The notes under the pieces: model-generated
The model's database searches: none
What the model was told of the DNA's origin: nothing
What the model saw: the letters and a program-made list of their open reading frames with translations, nothing else
DNA from: Alviniconcha marisindica
Taxonomy: Eukaryota; Mollusca; Gastropoda; Provannidae
DNA length: 64,000 nt
NCBI GenBank assembly: GCA_018857735.1
Contig: JABMCL010003441.1
Span: forward strand, 85,001 to 149,000
Direction of reading: 5' to 3'
Program-made: the position numbers and the translations under genes
Shown: positions 1 to 13,990 of the stretch, one piece after another
Position numbering within the stretch: the first letter of the stretch is position 1
How the letters are laid out: every line of letters begins with the position of its first letter

Positions 1-102
1 GGGGTGGGTGGGTGGAGGTGAAGAAGAAGAAGAGGAAGACCCCCCCCCCCCCTACCACCACACCCCTCAGGTCAGGACCTGTAGTTATTCAGTCAGTCTT
101 GG

Positions 103-675
<573 letters not shown>

Positions 676-690
676 TGTGTTGTTATTGTA

Positions 691-1135
691 AAGCGCCCTG
701 CGCTCCCACCTTGTGTGGTAGATGGGCGCTCTAGAAATCTTCTTCTTTATTATTACTATTATAATTATAATTATTACAGAGATCTTGCCGGGGCTCCCAG
801 TGAGCAGTAATCAACAACAGACTCTCAACGTCAAGCGCCTTTCTGCCCAGCTGAATACTGCAATGACTGACTGAGGCCGCCCGGATACTGACATTGGGTG
901 CGACCACACAACCTTCTAGAGAATTATTCCTCTGACCGATTCCGCCGTTTCTAGGTCGCCAGTCACCGAGTGGTGCCCAGCCAAGCGTGTCTAATGCCAT
1001 TGACAAGCTCCGGCAGTGGTGGGCGTGTGCAGGCCGACAGCATATCGGGGCCCCATGCCGCTCTTGAGACGGGGGACCGCTGAATCTGCAACAAAAGTTC
1101 GTGGCTGCCATCGTTCAAAACGAATAGAGCTAAAC
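691..1135 (-). repeat. SINE-like element with GCGC/AATAAT tail
   Basis: Minus strand ends ATTTCTAGAGCGCCCATCTA then ACAAGGTGGGAGCGCAGGGC and TTTACAATAACA, preceded by AATAATTATAAT runs. The inner portion (780-1135) is GC-richer and unassigned. Confidence 0.55.
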
Positions 1136-1145
1136 ACACGACTGG

Positions 1146-1546
<401 letters not shown>

Positions 1547-1589
1547 TGATTTTTAATATCTCCACGACAGATCACAAATGAAATTCACA

Positions 1590-1664
<75 letters not shown>
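1590..1664 (+). repeat. (GT)n microsatellite
   Basis: About 37 GT units; another of about 30 units lies at 1841-1908. Confidence 0.97.
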
Positions 1665-1666
<2 letters not shown>

Positions 1667-1673
1667 GATGATG

Positions 1674-1842
1674 ATGAAGTGATGCTTAATGTCCGCAGAT
1701 GTCAGCTGACATATTAGGGACAAGCTGAGACCAATGCTGATGCATGGTTCAATAAATCTTTACGTCTACGGAAACCAGAAGGCTCGTTAGGACGGACAGT
1801 CCAGGACGGCCACCTCGACTCTCACACAGCTCCTGAACTATG
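1674..1842 (-). repeat. SINE-like repeat A, full dimeric copy between two (GT)n
   Basis: Minus strand begins CAGGAGCTGTGTGAGAGTCG and ends GCGGACATTAAGCATCACTT. Confidence 0.8.
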
Positions 1843-1853
1843 TGTGTGTGTGT

Positions 1854-1910
<57 letters not shown>

Positions 1911-2065
1911 TTTTATAGTGTCCCGTTTTGCAGGACTCGACGGTATAACTGAGATCCATATAAGCGACACTTAAAATCCGATGCTGATGCCCTAGTACAA
2001 AGTTACATATATCGAGTTTTCCGTCACTGAGTGCTCTATCACAGACGCCGCTTGGTCACGCGGTG

Positions 2066-2111
2066 GGGGGGGGGGGGGGGGGGGGGGGGGGGGGCGGGGG
2101 GGGGGGGGGGG
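2066..2111 (+). repeat. 46-nt near-pure G homopolymer
   Basis: G tract with a single C at about position 2095. It could form a G-quadruplex and is prone to length errors. Confidence 0.9.
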
Positions 2112-2279
2112 TACGAAGACGCAGCTCAGGTATGGGTACACTGAGAGGTCACAACATCCGATCTAGCTCTGCCGGGTCTCGACTGACGCAGCACGCTTTG
2201 ACTGAACTGCCCTGAAACCCGGTGTCGTCAAGTTAAAGGGATGCTCCGTTCATTTACATGCGACGGAATAGGAACATTA

Positions 2280-2891
2280 AGCCCGTTCTTAATTGGGCGA
2301 ATGTTTGTTCGCGAACCTAGTTGGAAGTATTCGGCGAAGCTAGTTGGTTCTTAATTGGGCGAACTTTTCTTCGCGAACCTAGTTGGAAGTATTCGTCGAA
2401 GCTATATTCGGGGTCCAAAAAGCTTCGCTCAACATGTTCTGGGAAACACTGATTCGCCCTATTCGACGATCATTGCCTCTGATTGGCTGAGAGCAAAGAA
2501 AAAATAAAAATAAATATGAATGACGGTGTCGCTGGGTTCTTCACTCGCTTCGGAGGGAATTTGTTTATTTGTTGACTTGTGGGAGGCGCAGCCTTGTCGC
2601 GGAGACCCAGAATGAGATAGTAGTTAGTTGAATTACCCTGTGAGGGATCAGTGATGAAAGTATATTGACTTTAGCCAACATTTTCGATCATGCCGCTGTC
2701 TCAAGTGCTGCGCGTCTGCAGGTCGGGCCGAAGCTTGCATCGCATTACAAGCCAGTTGAGAACGAAGTAAAGTTTGGACTGTCCGAACCATGTTCGGCGA
2801 ACTAAAAGTTCAATTAAGAAACGAATCGTAGTTCGTCGAACTGTTCAAAGTATGTTCGGCGAACAAACATTCGCCTAGTTAATAACGGGCT
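2280..2891. mobile_element. Harbinger-like MITE (612 bp)
   Basis: Flanked by TTA at 2277-2279 and 2892-2894. Inverted ends AGCCCGTTCTTAATTGGGCG and the complement ending ACGGGCT, with subterminal repeats of TTCGCGAAC/TTCGGCGAAC in both arms. A 3-bp TWA target duplication is the habit of PIF/Harbinger elements. No coding capacity. Confidence 0.75.
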
Positions 2892-2925
2892 TTATGGTTA
2901 CAGCAGTCACGGCTGTGCGGTCGGG

Positions 2926-2930
<5 letters not shown>

Positions 2931-3000
<70 letters not shown>
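2931..3000 (+). repeat. (CA)n microsatellite
   Basis: About 35 CA units starting 40 nt after the MITE. Confidence 0.97.
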
Positions 3001-3004
<4 letters not shown>

Positions 3005-3109
3005 TTAAGATCGGCAGCGATGAAAGCCATTTTAATGTTTCATTAATTGTGATGCACAAATCGAGTCATGAGACACTGTCTACAGACCACAACTTTTGCA
3101 GGAAGAGTG

Positions 3110-3215
3110 GGAAGGGAGAGCCGAACGGCCGGGAATCGAACCAAGGCCCTTCTGCTTACTAGCGGGCTTAAACGCCTTACAGTTAGGCGGCCGGCGGCTC
3201 ATGTCACCTGTCCGG
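3110..3215 (-). repeat. degenerate tRNA-like SINE head
   Basis: Minus strand has GGTTCGATTCCCGGC, a B-box-like word, preceded by CCGCCTAACTGTAAGGCG and CCCGCTAGTAAGCAGAAGG. Cloverleaf pairing is poor, so it is more likely a decayed tRNA-derived SINE than a tRNA gene. A second similar word (GTAGGTTCGTTTCC) lies at 3440-3465 on the same strand. Confidence 0.45.
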
Positions 3216-3372
3216 CGGCAGTACGGTCAGTCAAGCCAAGCGCCCATTTCAGCTGCTCACGGCCATACTCTGCATATAGTTACGAGTCAAGTTCTCCATC
3301 GTTAAACATATAATAATGCCGCAGCTATATTTTATCACTGACAAATGTTCCCCTATGTCCAAGTGACGTAAA

Positions 3373-3373
<1 letters not shown>

Positions 3374-3426
<53 letters not shown>
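3374..3426 (+). repeat. (AT)n microsatellite
   Basis: About 26 AT units. Confidence 0.97.
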
Positions 3427-3428
<2 letters not shown>

Positions 3429-3519
3429 TATTCTGGGAAAGACAATGGAAACGAACCTACATCCTTCTGACTTGCTACCGGAATCACTGAGCGGTGCAGT
3501 CAGGCGGAGCGAGAGCAAA

Positions 3520-5130
3520 CCCGTTATGGACAAAACACATCCGCCCCAAAGCCGCGCCTGTTGGAAATTTTGAACTGCTCCTATGTTGGACCGAGTGGCC
3601 GAACACGACGCAGCAGTTTTAGTGGGTGTAAGCAACCGTGGTGTAGGGGTGTGTCACTGAGTCCACCCCGTGGCCGGCGGCATACATATCATTGAGCGGG
3701 CTAAGCGCCACCGACTACACCGTCACCAGTAACCTGAGGTCAACTGACCAGCAGTGCCAGGCAGCGGAATTAATGGCCAGCCCGTGTCAAGCCCTTTGGG
3801 ACGCCGCGTGACCGGGTGACCGTCTGCAAAGAAGTTACGCAACCACCACGCCGCTGTCACGTCTTTGATCCTCGGAAAGGCTTGGCTCTACAGAGCTAAA
3901 TCTGTCCGAATCCAGCTCCGTGCGTAGACGGTGTGTGCATTCTCTCTCTCTTTCTCCCGCCACAGAGCTAGTGGGGACAACAGAGTGCAGCTACGCGTAG
4001 CTCTGTGGGCGGCTTTAGGGAGACCTGACTGGGGTCCACACGGACATTTTCCGTTCTATTCGCAACATCCGACATCGCGCATCGAGTGGTGTTTACCGTT
4101 GAGGCGGTGACAGTGCAGCCAAGGCGGAATTCCAGTGGTCGGTGATGTCATTCACACTTCCACGCGTGCACGGTTTTAGACATAATTGCTCGGAGATTGA
4201 CTACAACAAATTTGTGATTGTTCTCTTCTGCTTGAAAGCGGTGTGTGTGAAGTATAACCCGGCAGTGAGAGGTAAGCTGTCGAGCGTCGTTGTTTCGATC
4301 TAATAGTGACAAAAATATGCTCAGTGTCTAATGTCGTTGTGAACGTATTCTCTGTGTTGAAACCGTTGTGTTTACATCCAGACACATACACTGACTTGAA
4401 GACCCAGGAATGAATCGGCCCCTACTCAGTCCCTCCCACCCCCAAGCGGGTTACGGGAGCTGAGACGCCGACCATTGAGAACACCATGGTCGTGATAAGT
4501 ATTTCAAGGTGATGGTCACGGTCAGCTTTTCCGGCCAGCTGAGCATGATTATGAATACTAACCGGCCCGTAGACCTACATAAACATCATGTTGTGACTGC
4601 CCAGTAATGACTGACCACAAAACAAATCCACTGGTTGGTTCGGTGGGGTCGAGTTGTTTCGACAGCGGCATTGTCAGTCAGCGCATTGGAATTTAACAGA
4701 GCGGTTTTATATATATATGGTTCTCCGGTTACGTTACTGATCCTTCTGTTAGCGGCTTTGTTGGTATCGTAGCCATCGCAAAACTATGTTTATGCGCATT
4801 GCATAACTTAAGATGAAGAATACTGTTGATTACACCAATCAGTATCTGTCATTTATCTTCTCAGTGAAGGCCATTCTTAATACAGATTCACCAACTTGTT
4901 GAAGGCCAACTTGGTGACTGAATATGTATGTCTTTGGTCACTTCTGTACTTAGAATTAAAACAGTGGGATAACCGTGCCCAAATCCAGTTGTTTGGCAAT
5001 TTCCCACAGAAGCACAGTCTTTTATTCTTGCAACTGGAATCAAATGGCCCTGGGTCCCACAGATTCAGGTGATGCTCCTAGTCCTACAAGGCATTAATAA
5101 CATCAGACTTTATCCTCAGTGGTGGCAGTT
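3520..5130. other. intergenic, no gene recognised
   Basis: No splice-linked conserved coding frame, transposon end or tandem array identified on either strand. Confidence 0.45.
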
Positions 5131-5141
5131 TCTTCCATTTA

Positions 5142-5725
5142 ATAATAATAATAAAAGGTCTTTATAAAGTGCTGAATTTTTCTGTAGAGATTATTTTAAG
5201 AACACATGCACATGCGCGAGTGTGCACACACACACACAGCCACACACACACACACACACTATGAGCATTCTGACTATGCAAAGCTTAATTAACAAGCTTA
5301 AAACAGTCAGCAAACAGAGACTTAAGATGCTATTTACCTTACACTATTCAAAACTCATTGTAGTAAACAATGGCTGATGACCATGTCATGTCATAAACTG
5401 ACTGTCCAGTTGGTGGTCATCTTCAGCTATTTCGCAAGACTTTGCAAAGGAGGACTTCTGATTTAACTATGTTGAAGAAAGGCCTTGACAAGGGTGCCTG
5501 GCTGAAGGTCCTTGGTGAAGCAACTGTACCCAGCACTGTAACATAATAATAGTAATTAATTATAATTAAAGTATTTGTAAAGCACAAAATCTTGTCCCTA
5601 GACTATTCTAAGTGTGCACACACACGCACACACACAGAGGCACAGGCACCCATACACATTCAGCATTCTGACTATACAAATCTTAATTAACACAGCTTAA
5701 AATGGGCAGCAAACAGAGACTTGAT
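5142..5725 (+). repeat. two copies of an AATAAT-led ~185-bp repeat
   Basis: 5142-5330 and 5544-5725 share AATAATARTAA, TTTATAAAGTGC or TTTGTAAAGCAC, a CA run, CAGCATTCTGACTATRCAAA, CTTAATTAACA and GCAAACAGAGACTT. Confidence 0.8.
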
Positions 5726-5910
5726 GGATGAAGACAGCAGCACAGAACAGTGTTATATATATATATATAATACAGTTTGAGGCCAATGAGGGTGTCAGAC
5801 TTGGCGTGCAAATTTGGTGACTTATATTGCAGGGTCACAGTACAATTTCAAAGTGTCATATGCTCATAAACATTACCAACCATACTAGAGACTCTGATTG
5901 TCACACATGC

Positions 5911-6045
5911 ACCCCCCCCCCCCCCCCCGATTGTCACACATGCACCCCCCCCCCCACCACACACACTTGCACACACACATGTAACACACGAGAGCATGCA
6001 CACACACACATACACCCCCCCCCTACACACACACACTCACAGAAA
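5911..6045 (+). repeat. C homopolymers and CA-rich low complexity
   Basis: C tracts at 5911-5928, 5945-5956 and 6017-6023 within CACACA repeats. Confidence 0.9.
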
Positions 6046-6506
6046 AGATAAACAAACACTGACAGTGACAACCATGAGATTATTGTGCCTAGAACAATGA
6101 CCAGTAATGTCAATTGTAATGCAAGCTGCTCAGTTTCAGTGTATCTGGGTCAAATCATGCATACTGGTGATGTATGGGTCAAAAGTTTAGTCCATCAGGC
6201 CTCAGTTTAGTGCATCAGATATACATCAGATACGCATGTTTGTAATGAAACTGAGACTGATGTGATGCTGTACTATGTATGCTTAGACTAGAACTGGGAC
6301 AGGCACATTATAGATAAAAAATCATTATTATTTACTAATGATTAATAACATTGTCTTCTTTAAAAGTGATCAGAATCATTGCATTGATCATTGCACCCCT
6401 GAGGATGTGTGGAAGGGGGGGGGGGGGGGGGGTAAGTACTGCCAGTCATGCAGGAACTGGTGTCTCCTCTGAAACTGCAAGGCCCAGAGTGCCTCTGCAG
6501 AATCCA

Positions 6507-6742
6507 AATTAGCGCTCAAAATCTGTCACACAAACACTTCACAAAAAACCTGAGTCACCTACAGTAACTCTCACCTGGCATGTGCGTAAATTTATGCAAG
6601 GTACTTCATAAACTCCACCAGAGGAGGGATACATGTACCTGTGGTGGAGCTTATGTACCTTGTATTTACGAGCATGTCAGGTGAGAGTTACCATAGGTGA
6701 CTCTGGTCTTTGTGTTTGTGTGATGTCTTTTGAGTGCTAATT
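6507..6742. mobile_element. 236-bp imperfect palindrome (foldback MITE candidate)
   Basis: Arms of about 110 bp: TTAGCGCTCAAAATCTGTCA, GAGTCACCTACAGTAACTCT and AGGTACTTCATAAACTCCAC pair with their complements on the right. A related right arm occurs alone at about 34395-34525. The boundary is uncertain because the two right flanks also agree for about 11 bp beyond. Confidence 0.65.
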
Positions 6743-7760
6743 AACTCCCTTGTTTGAATGTCTCCTTTTGCTGAGAACTAACTGTGCAGCTATCAGAGGT
6801 TGTCCCTTTAAAGGCTGAGGCAGGTCAGAATGTGGCCCTGTATTGTACTGCTTCACTGACTGCCAGGATGTCTGCTCTTAGTCTTACAATATCTGTCATT
6901 TTGGCTCATACAACTTCATTGTTTGCACATCCTCTTTAAACTGTAACATATTTATAAGTGTTACATGATATAAACAGTGAATTAGAGGTGTACTACTACT
7001 CAGTTAATGATGTATTTTTGCCCTGATGTGACCTTTGCACTTGTTCAAGTGGACCATGTGTTACTGATCAAGGATTATATTTAATTAGTCAATTTCTATG
7101 TGGCAGTTTATGCAGTCTGTTTTTCCATAATTGGCACCAAGGCTAAACACCATAAGCAGGCACTGATGTAGCATTTTTAAACAATAAAAGCAAAATCCTT
7201 AAGTCAGACTTTTATTTTTGTGTCTTTGTCTTCTACCTGTTGGATAAAACATGTATTGAGAGGGCTAGTAACAACTGAAATTACAGTATGCAATAGTAGG
7301 GTATGAAACAGCTGTATGGGATGCAAAATAAGGTACTGCCTATTTACCTTGTGCTATCTGTTTAACATGTAACATATGTGACCTTATGTTTCTCATCCAC
7401 AGGCACAGACACTTTTGTTTTATTTTTACTTTTGTAGTGTTTTAACATTGAGAAAGTCAGCGATAGGGTAATACTTGTGTTACGAATTAACCACAAATTA
7501 TATGTTCTTTCTGGTACCTGTGCTTGACTTGGTTGCCTTGACACCCTAGTCTTCCCACAGAAAACTAGACCTTTTTTGGACCATACCTATAACTAATACT
7601 AATGCTATCACACGTCCATGAAGGCCACAGATCGATAGTCTTTGTCAGCTTGGTAACTGCCCACGTAAGGAATGAATGTAGGTCACCTACTTTTCGTTTC
7701 TATCTTGGGAACTGGGCTGGCGGGCTGCCCATATCTTCTGTAGGCTAGTACACGTAAAAC
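6743..7760. other. intergenic upstream of MPP8, nothing recognised
   Basis: AT-rich unique-looking sequence with no repeat array or conserved frame. Confidence 0.5.
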
Positions 7761-7764
7761 TCTT

Positions 7765-8227
7765 CATGCAAATGACTGCGGCCGGCTTGCGCGGAATCGT
7801 GAACGCGAGGCGGACTGGCTGTGTTGTTGTAGCGGCACAGCCCGAGTATAAAAGATTGGGAAACTAGGTATTTTGGCGTTGACCAAACGAAAGCAAGTGT
7901 TCATCTGTTCCCCACCCTCAGACAGATCCATGTGTTGTTTCTAAAAATAAATCTGCAGATCGTCTGCACTCGCATGCAAATGTGGGGAACCGTGGCTGTT
8001 CCATTTTCTCTAGGGGAGGAGGAGTGGAGTATTTGGGATTACGATGTGCGTTCATACTGATATTTGCTTCAATCCGGCTTTACTTGTATCGTGCAAACAG
8101 TAATGAAACATGGTATAACGGATTTACACAGTGTCGTAATCGCAGTGGTGGTAAACAGATGTGTTTTGCTACATTGCAGAAAGCCATCCCACCTCTTCTT
8201 GACTTCAACTTCCTAGCTGTCAGAAAC
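7765..8227 (+). promoter_or_regulatory. candidate core promoter and 5' UTR of MPP8-like gene
   Basis: A TATAAAAG box lies at 7847-7854, about 380 nt upstream of the start codon, in a locally GC-richer stretch. Octamer-like ATGCAAAT words occur at about 7766 and 7974. An in-frame ATG at 8159 would add 23 residues, but its context is weak. The transcription start is not defined by the sequence. Confidence 0.4.
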
Positions 8228-8380
8228 ATGGCGGAGAAGCAAGGTGCGCCGTCGACAGAAGAGCAAGAAATGGAGGAAGAGAAGCAGAATTCAGAGAAGG
8301 AGGAGGAGTCCGAGGAGGAGGAGAGTGATGATGAGGAATATTTTGAAGTGGAGAAGATCATATCCAGAAAAAAGAGGAAC
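8228..8380 (+). CDS. MPHOSPH8: MPP8-like coding exon 1 (residues 1-51)
   Basis: Opens with MAEKQGAPSTEEQ, continues as a Glu/Ser/Asp-rich acidic stretch, then begins the chromodomain with YFEVEKIISRKKRN. It ends in phase 0 at a canonical GTAAGT donor. F39 matches the first aromatic-cage position of the MPP8 chromodomain. Confidence 0.88.
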
Positions 8381-9977
8381 GTAAGTGAACTTTAACATCT
8401 GCTTCAATGTCGGCTGTTCTGGCATGTGTAAAATGTTGACATTTTTCCCCGGAATTTTCTTTGTACTGGCTCACGTGTCCGTGGTTTCAAGGTTTGGAAA
8501 TGCAGTTGTCAGCAGAAATGTTCAGCGGCTACTCTCCATTTTTTGTTCAATGGTTTTTGCTTTTTGCGTGTGTGTTGTCGTTTTTCAGTTAAATGTTCCG
8601 AAAGGGCGTTAAAAAAAGCGAAACATGATGCCATGGTTTTTCAGGGTCAGTGTTCACAGTCGCACTCTGGCCTCGGTGCCCTCACCCGGCCAAGTTCACA
8701 TCACGTGATCATTCATTGTCAGCCTTTCTGCCGGGGGGTTTATGAAAATTTATTCACCCTCCCCTCTTCCACTGCAAGACTCGCCTGCACACTGCGGCCG
8801 CTGCTGCACCACTCATTCAGGAGCTGCAGGGAAGGGGGGGGGGGGGGGGGGGGAGAGAAAAAGAAGAAGCGTCAAGCACAGATCAGTCTGTGACACACAT
8901 TAAAAAAATTACAATGCTGGATTAAGGCTCTGCAGTTTTCTGTTTATTTAAAAATAAAAAATAAACATTAAAAAAATTAGGGTACCTTAATTAGTGGCAC
9001 ACGCTTGGAATGGAATGATATTAATGAGGCAGTCAGAGTGATCAAAGTGGCTGGGGAAGACAAAAGATACTGGTGAAAAAAGACATTCAGGAGCACAAAG
9101 CTGAGCTGTGTTAGTACTACTCCTTGTGCTGTACAGCTTCGTCAGGATGGATTTTGAGAAAGGAAAGCAGCCACCACAGTGGCCTGTTTGTTTCACTGCC
9201 AGACTCCACCCTCTCCTTTGGTTGTAAAGACAAGTACAGCACAAAGCACAAGGTACAAGCAGAGGGAAGGGAGGTGGTCTGATCCAGGAGTGGCCTTGGG
9301 GGCCTGGGCTAGGCTGGAGTTTGGCTGGGCTCCATTATCTGGGGTTCAGTGCCCCAGAGCCAGGCGAAACCACAGCTGTTCTCTCACTGCCTCTGTGCCC
9401 CTTCAGTGGCAGTCCAGGTCCATTCTCACTGCCTCTGTGCCTGTTTCATTTGCACTTCCTGTCCATAGTTGCATTGAGGTATTTTGACATATATTGTAAT
9501 GTAAATGGATGAACTTGAAGGAAATGTATCTTGCACTGGTTGACTGTGTAGGTGAGCACATTTTGGCTGGTGCAGAGAGTCCATTGTTGTTGATAGTCAT
9601 ACTGGCACTGTGCAGGCATAAATGAAAATGCCAACTAACCAACCAGTCATACTGTGCAGGCATAAGCATAAACACCAACCAACCAACCAAAGTCATACTG
9701 TGCAGAACCAACCAAAGTCATACTGTGCAGGTACCAACCAACCAACCAAGCAAACAAACCACACTAAACAATGAAAATGTTCTTTCTCCATTTGCTTTGC
9801 TTTCAGTTTTCCCTCAAATGTTTGCATGCATTGGTCATGACAGTGCTTATTCAGTGTTTTTCTTCATTTTTTATATTTTTTATGAAGGTAAGACTAAGAG
9901 ACTGGAAAATGGATTTAGTTGACTGAATTTAAGTTCGTGTTTTGGTGTTTTGAGTGTGTATGTATGTACTCTGGGTA

Positions 9978-10024
<47 letters not shown>

Positions 10025-13000
10025 AGATATATATATATTTCCAAGTTGCAACTTACAGAACAGTCATTTTTGATTTTATTTTACATTTTTGTTAGACTAA
10101 TAGTTGGGTTTTGATGGGGTTTTGGGTGTCTCCTTCCTCCCTCTCTCTTTACAGCCATAAGCTGTAATTAAAAAGGCAGTGGTAATGGAGTATATTTTAT
10201 AGTTGCTGTTTTTGTACTTTTATGTATCATTTTCTTTTAGGGTTGCTTTTGTTTTTGAGAGGTTATTTAGCTGCGTAGATTGTTTTACACAGTTCTTTGT
10301 TGTTTGTTTGTTAACTGTACATAACCTTGAACTTGTTATGTACAGAGTGAATGGGAGGGGAGAAACCAACTAGCCCACAAGTGACAGTTGATAAGCCATA
10401 GGGCCCAGACCTAGTCTCTGTTGTGCCTGCCGGCCAGTGACTCATGCACAGGTTTTGTTGTGTGCAGGGGGTGTAATGCATTTATAAACACAGAACCAGT
10501 GTTCTCCCAGCAATGTAGAGAAAATCAAACCACAAACAAAAACACTCTGCACCCTCCAGGCAGTAGGGCACAGCTACACCCAAACAATGACCTAGTTTTG
10601 GGGGGTTTTGTGGTGCCTCCTTTGCCCCCACCCCTCCCCCTTTCCCACACAAACACACACACCCTCCTCTATTTCATCAGCTCCCCAGCAAGACTTTGTC
10701 AGCCTGGGAAGCTGTGCCTTGTTATATTTAGGGCAGAGTGTGCCTACATTAATTATGTAAACATGACACTTGCACAGCTGAAGATTTTGTGTGCCAGTGT
10801 CCCCTGAGAGGGTGAGAGGGCAAAGTGATAATGTTGGTCATTCATTACTGGTATGATTAGTGCTAGTACTGTAGTGTTGCTATTAGTATTACTCACAGAA
10901 CACATCACCAGCCCTCCCTCCCTCCCTGTTCCATGTGCTGGCACCTCCCACTTCCCCTCCCCTTGTCTTACCCACCCACCCCCATGACAAGCCCTGGAGG
11001 AGTTGCTGGGGTAATGGAGTGAAAGTGGGTGTGTGGTTGATGATGGGCGGGAGGGGGGGGGGTTGTGATAGGAGGGAAGTGAGTTAGGGGTTGGCTGATG
11101 CTTGGTATTGGTGCAGTGGCAGGGATTGCCTTACAGTTACAGGGAAGGAACTGGTGAACATGGGCATGTTGGCATGGCATAAATGTCAGGCAGCTGAACT
11201 GGGGAGTCTGTAGAATTAGGTGAAGCGAAACTCTGGTGAATCTTGTGCCTTTTCCAGCATACCAAGGCAAAATTTGGGTGAAACTTCAGATACACGCTGA
11301 GTTTTAGTGACATCAGTATAGTTTGTTTATTTTTTATAATATTAGTCATTAAAAGTTCAGATTTTTATTAGTTTTGTTTATTTTTCATTCATTATCTGTT
11401 TTTATTTTATTCAGTTTTTAATTACTTAAGAGTGTTGTTTTTGTGAACTTTTAAAAAAATCTTCCAAGAGGTAAAACTGAAACTAAAGATGGGAGTAAAA
11501 AGAGAATAGTATAAAGCTGTGATTAAATAAACTGAAAGGTAACTGAAATGAATATATGATATTTGTAGTGTTTCTGAGTGGCTCAGGTTTGCAGTGCATT
11601 CACAGCTGTTTTTTTTTCTCTCTCTGAAATGAAAACCAGTGGAGACTGCCAAATCTGTCTGAACATTTCAAAGGGATATATATATATATAATATGATATC
11701 ATACTGTCTTTGCTTTCAGGGTGTGTTCCTCTACCGTGTACGGTGGAAGGGGTACCCACCATCCAATGACACGTGGGAGCCAGTGGACAACCTGGATGTT
11801 GTTCTGGACATGGTGGAGGAGTATGATGCTAAGGAAGAACAGAAAGCCAAAGCCAGACAGGAGGAACGACGCCTCCGCAAGGTATGCCATGCATTGATGA
11901 GCACTGTCACTGTCAATGTCGCTGTTATTAGTGTCAGCCTGTGGCAGCTGGCGAAATTGATGGATATTCACATTTTCATCATGACAGGTATCACTTGGCA
12001 ACTTCAAGTCAGCGACCAGTGCAAGCTGGCAAAACTAATGGATATTTGATGTGTACTAGCAGCAGTTGGCAACACTGATGGATGTTTATTTCAGCCAGTA
12101 CCAGCTGGCAAAGCTGGATGTTTGATGTCAACCAGTGGTAGATGGCAAAGCTGATGTATATTTGATGCTGACCAGTGCCAGCTGGCAAAACTGAGGGATA
12201 TTTGATGTCAGTGTGTTAAAAACCACAACCATTAATATTGTATGTTTATGATCATTGGTTTGCAGGCTATGCTTTAAGTTACTAGTTTAAGGTGATTGAG
12301 ATGGTTATGACTGTGTAAATTAGTAGTGTAAATGATGTTAACTTGGGTTGAGTTGGATGCTAGTTTACTTCATAATAATAATTAAAAATTGTTTTTAAAT
12401 TTAATGCGCCTGTCCCAGTTCTACAAAAACGAGCTCTGAGCACAATACAGCTTATCATATTAGACTCAATACATAGGCTCATAGCTAAGAAATACATGCA
12501 TTAAAAAACAGGATCTAGGTAATATAATTGCATCTGACAAGACAAAGATTATGACTAACTGATTAAAAATTAATAAAAATTGTGGACTGCTGGTTCCTGT
12601 AGTTCTGTGGTATGGTCAATGGTGTGCATGTTGTGCTGAAAGTGCACTTTGAGCATGCATGCACCCTACTTACCTTGCTGCCTTGCTGTCCTCAGCTGCG
12701 CATGGAGGGGAAGAAGCTGCCAGGGGAGGAGAGCTCCGACAGTTCCAACTCCAGTGACGACGAGCGCCTGCTGAACGAGGACACCAAGTTCTTCAAAATG
12801 CTGGAGAAGAACAAGGACATTGTTTTCGGGCAGCCTGACCTGTACTCCAAGGTCAAGTCAAGGACAGCCACTCTGGCCAGCAAGAAGAAGAGCGAAGAGA
12901 GCCAGGGAGATGCGTCGTCTGCCTCTGTGTCGAGAAGTGGTCGAGCACGGCAGGAAAAAAGAGATGGCAGCAGAGGAAACAGACGGGGGAGACAGAGAGG

Positions 13001-13916
13001 CAGGGGCACAGGTCGGGGGCGAGGCAGGGCGTCACAGAAATCCATCAGCGATGATTCAGAAGAGAGTGATGATTCAGAGAAATCTGCTCCTCGGCGCTCC
13101 AGCTGGGGACAGGGCAGAGGCCGATCACGGAAGAAGAAACCAATCAGTGAAAGCTCTGATGAAGCTGCAGACTCTGATGACTCAGTTCCTCTAGCCAATT
13201 TAGGGAAGAGCTCTCAGAAAGGTGGCAGAGCAATCGGTGAGGATTCAGAAGATAGCACTGCTTCAGACAAAGTTTCAGCCCCTAGAAAACCAGCACGGTC
13301 TGCTCCTCCTAAGTCTGGCAAAAAACAGGCGTCCAGAAAACCTGCTGAAAGGAAGAAAACCACCAAAGGAGGAAAGCAGGGCAGTGATTCTGTTGAGAAA
13401 GAGTCTGAGAAAAATGTGCCTGAGTCCGACACTGACAGAGACTCGGACGCCAGCCCTAAGCCAGAGAAGGAGACAGCCATAGCTGGTGAAAAGCCTGACG
13501 CAGCGTCACTGTTGGGTCAGCAAGATGAGGAAAACGAAGCTGGTGGACGAAAGCCTGTCAGTTCAGCGCAGTCTCCAGCCACCTCCAAAACCACCCCTGC
13601 AAAATCCAAAGCAGAGAAAACTGAGAAAACTGCAAAGTCTCTCTTGACCACACCAGCTCGCTCGCGAGGTATCATACCAGTCCTTGAAAAGTTTGCACAG
13701 TCTTCGCTGGGTCAGGGCATTGTGGAGGAGAAGCAGCGGTTGAGCGGAGAGGCTGTGGCAGCAGCAGCACCCTCTGGCGACAAGGAGGAAAGCGGAGAGG
13801 TGAAGACTGCTTCGGTGAAAGAGGCTCCAAGCAGCTGCAGTGAAAACATGGTAATAAAAACTTCACATGCACTTCTATCCCCTCCCCCCTCCTCCCTCCC
13901 ACCACACCACACACAT

Positions 13917-13990
<74 letters not shown>

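Noticed and set aside
3110..3215. Possible tRNA gene on the minus strand
   Set aside because: A B-box-like word is present but the arms do not pair into a proper cloverleaf; more likely a tRNA-derived SINE remnant.
8159..8227. In-frame upstream ATG extending MPP8 by 23 residues
   Set aside because: Weak start context and a hydrophobic extension unlike the acidic family N-terminus; 8228 has a strong context.
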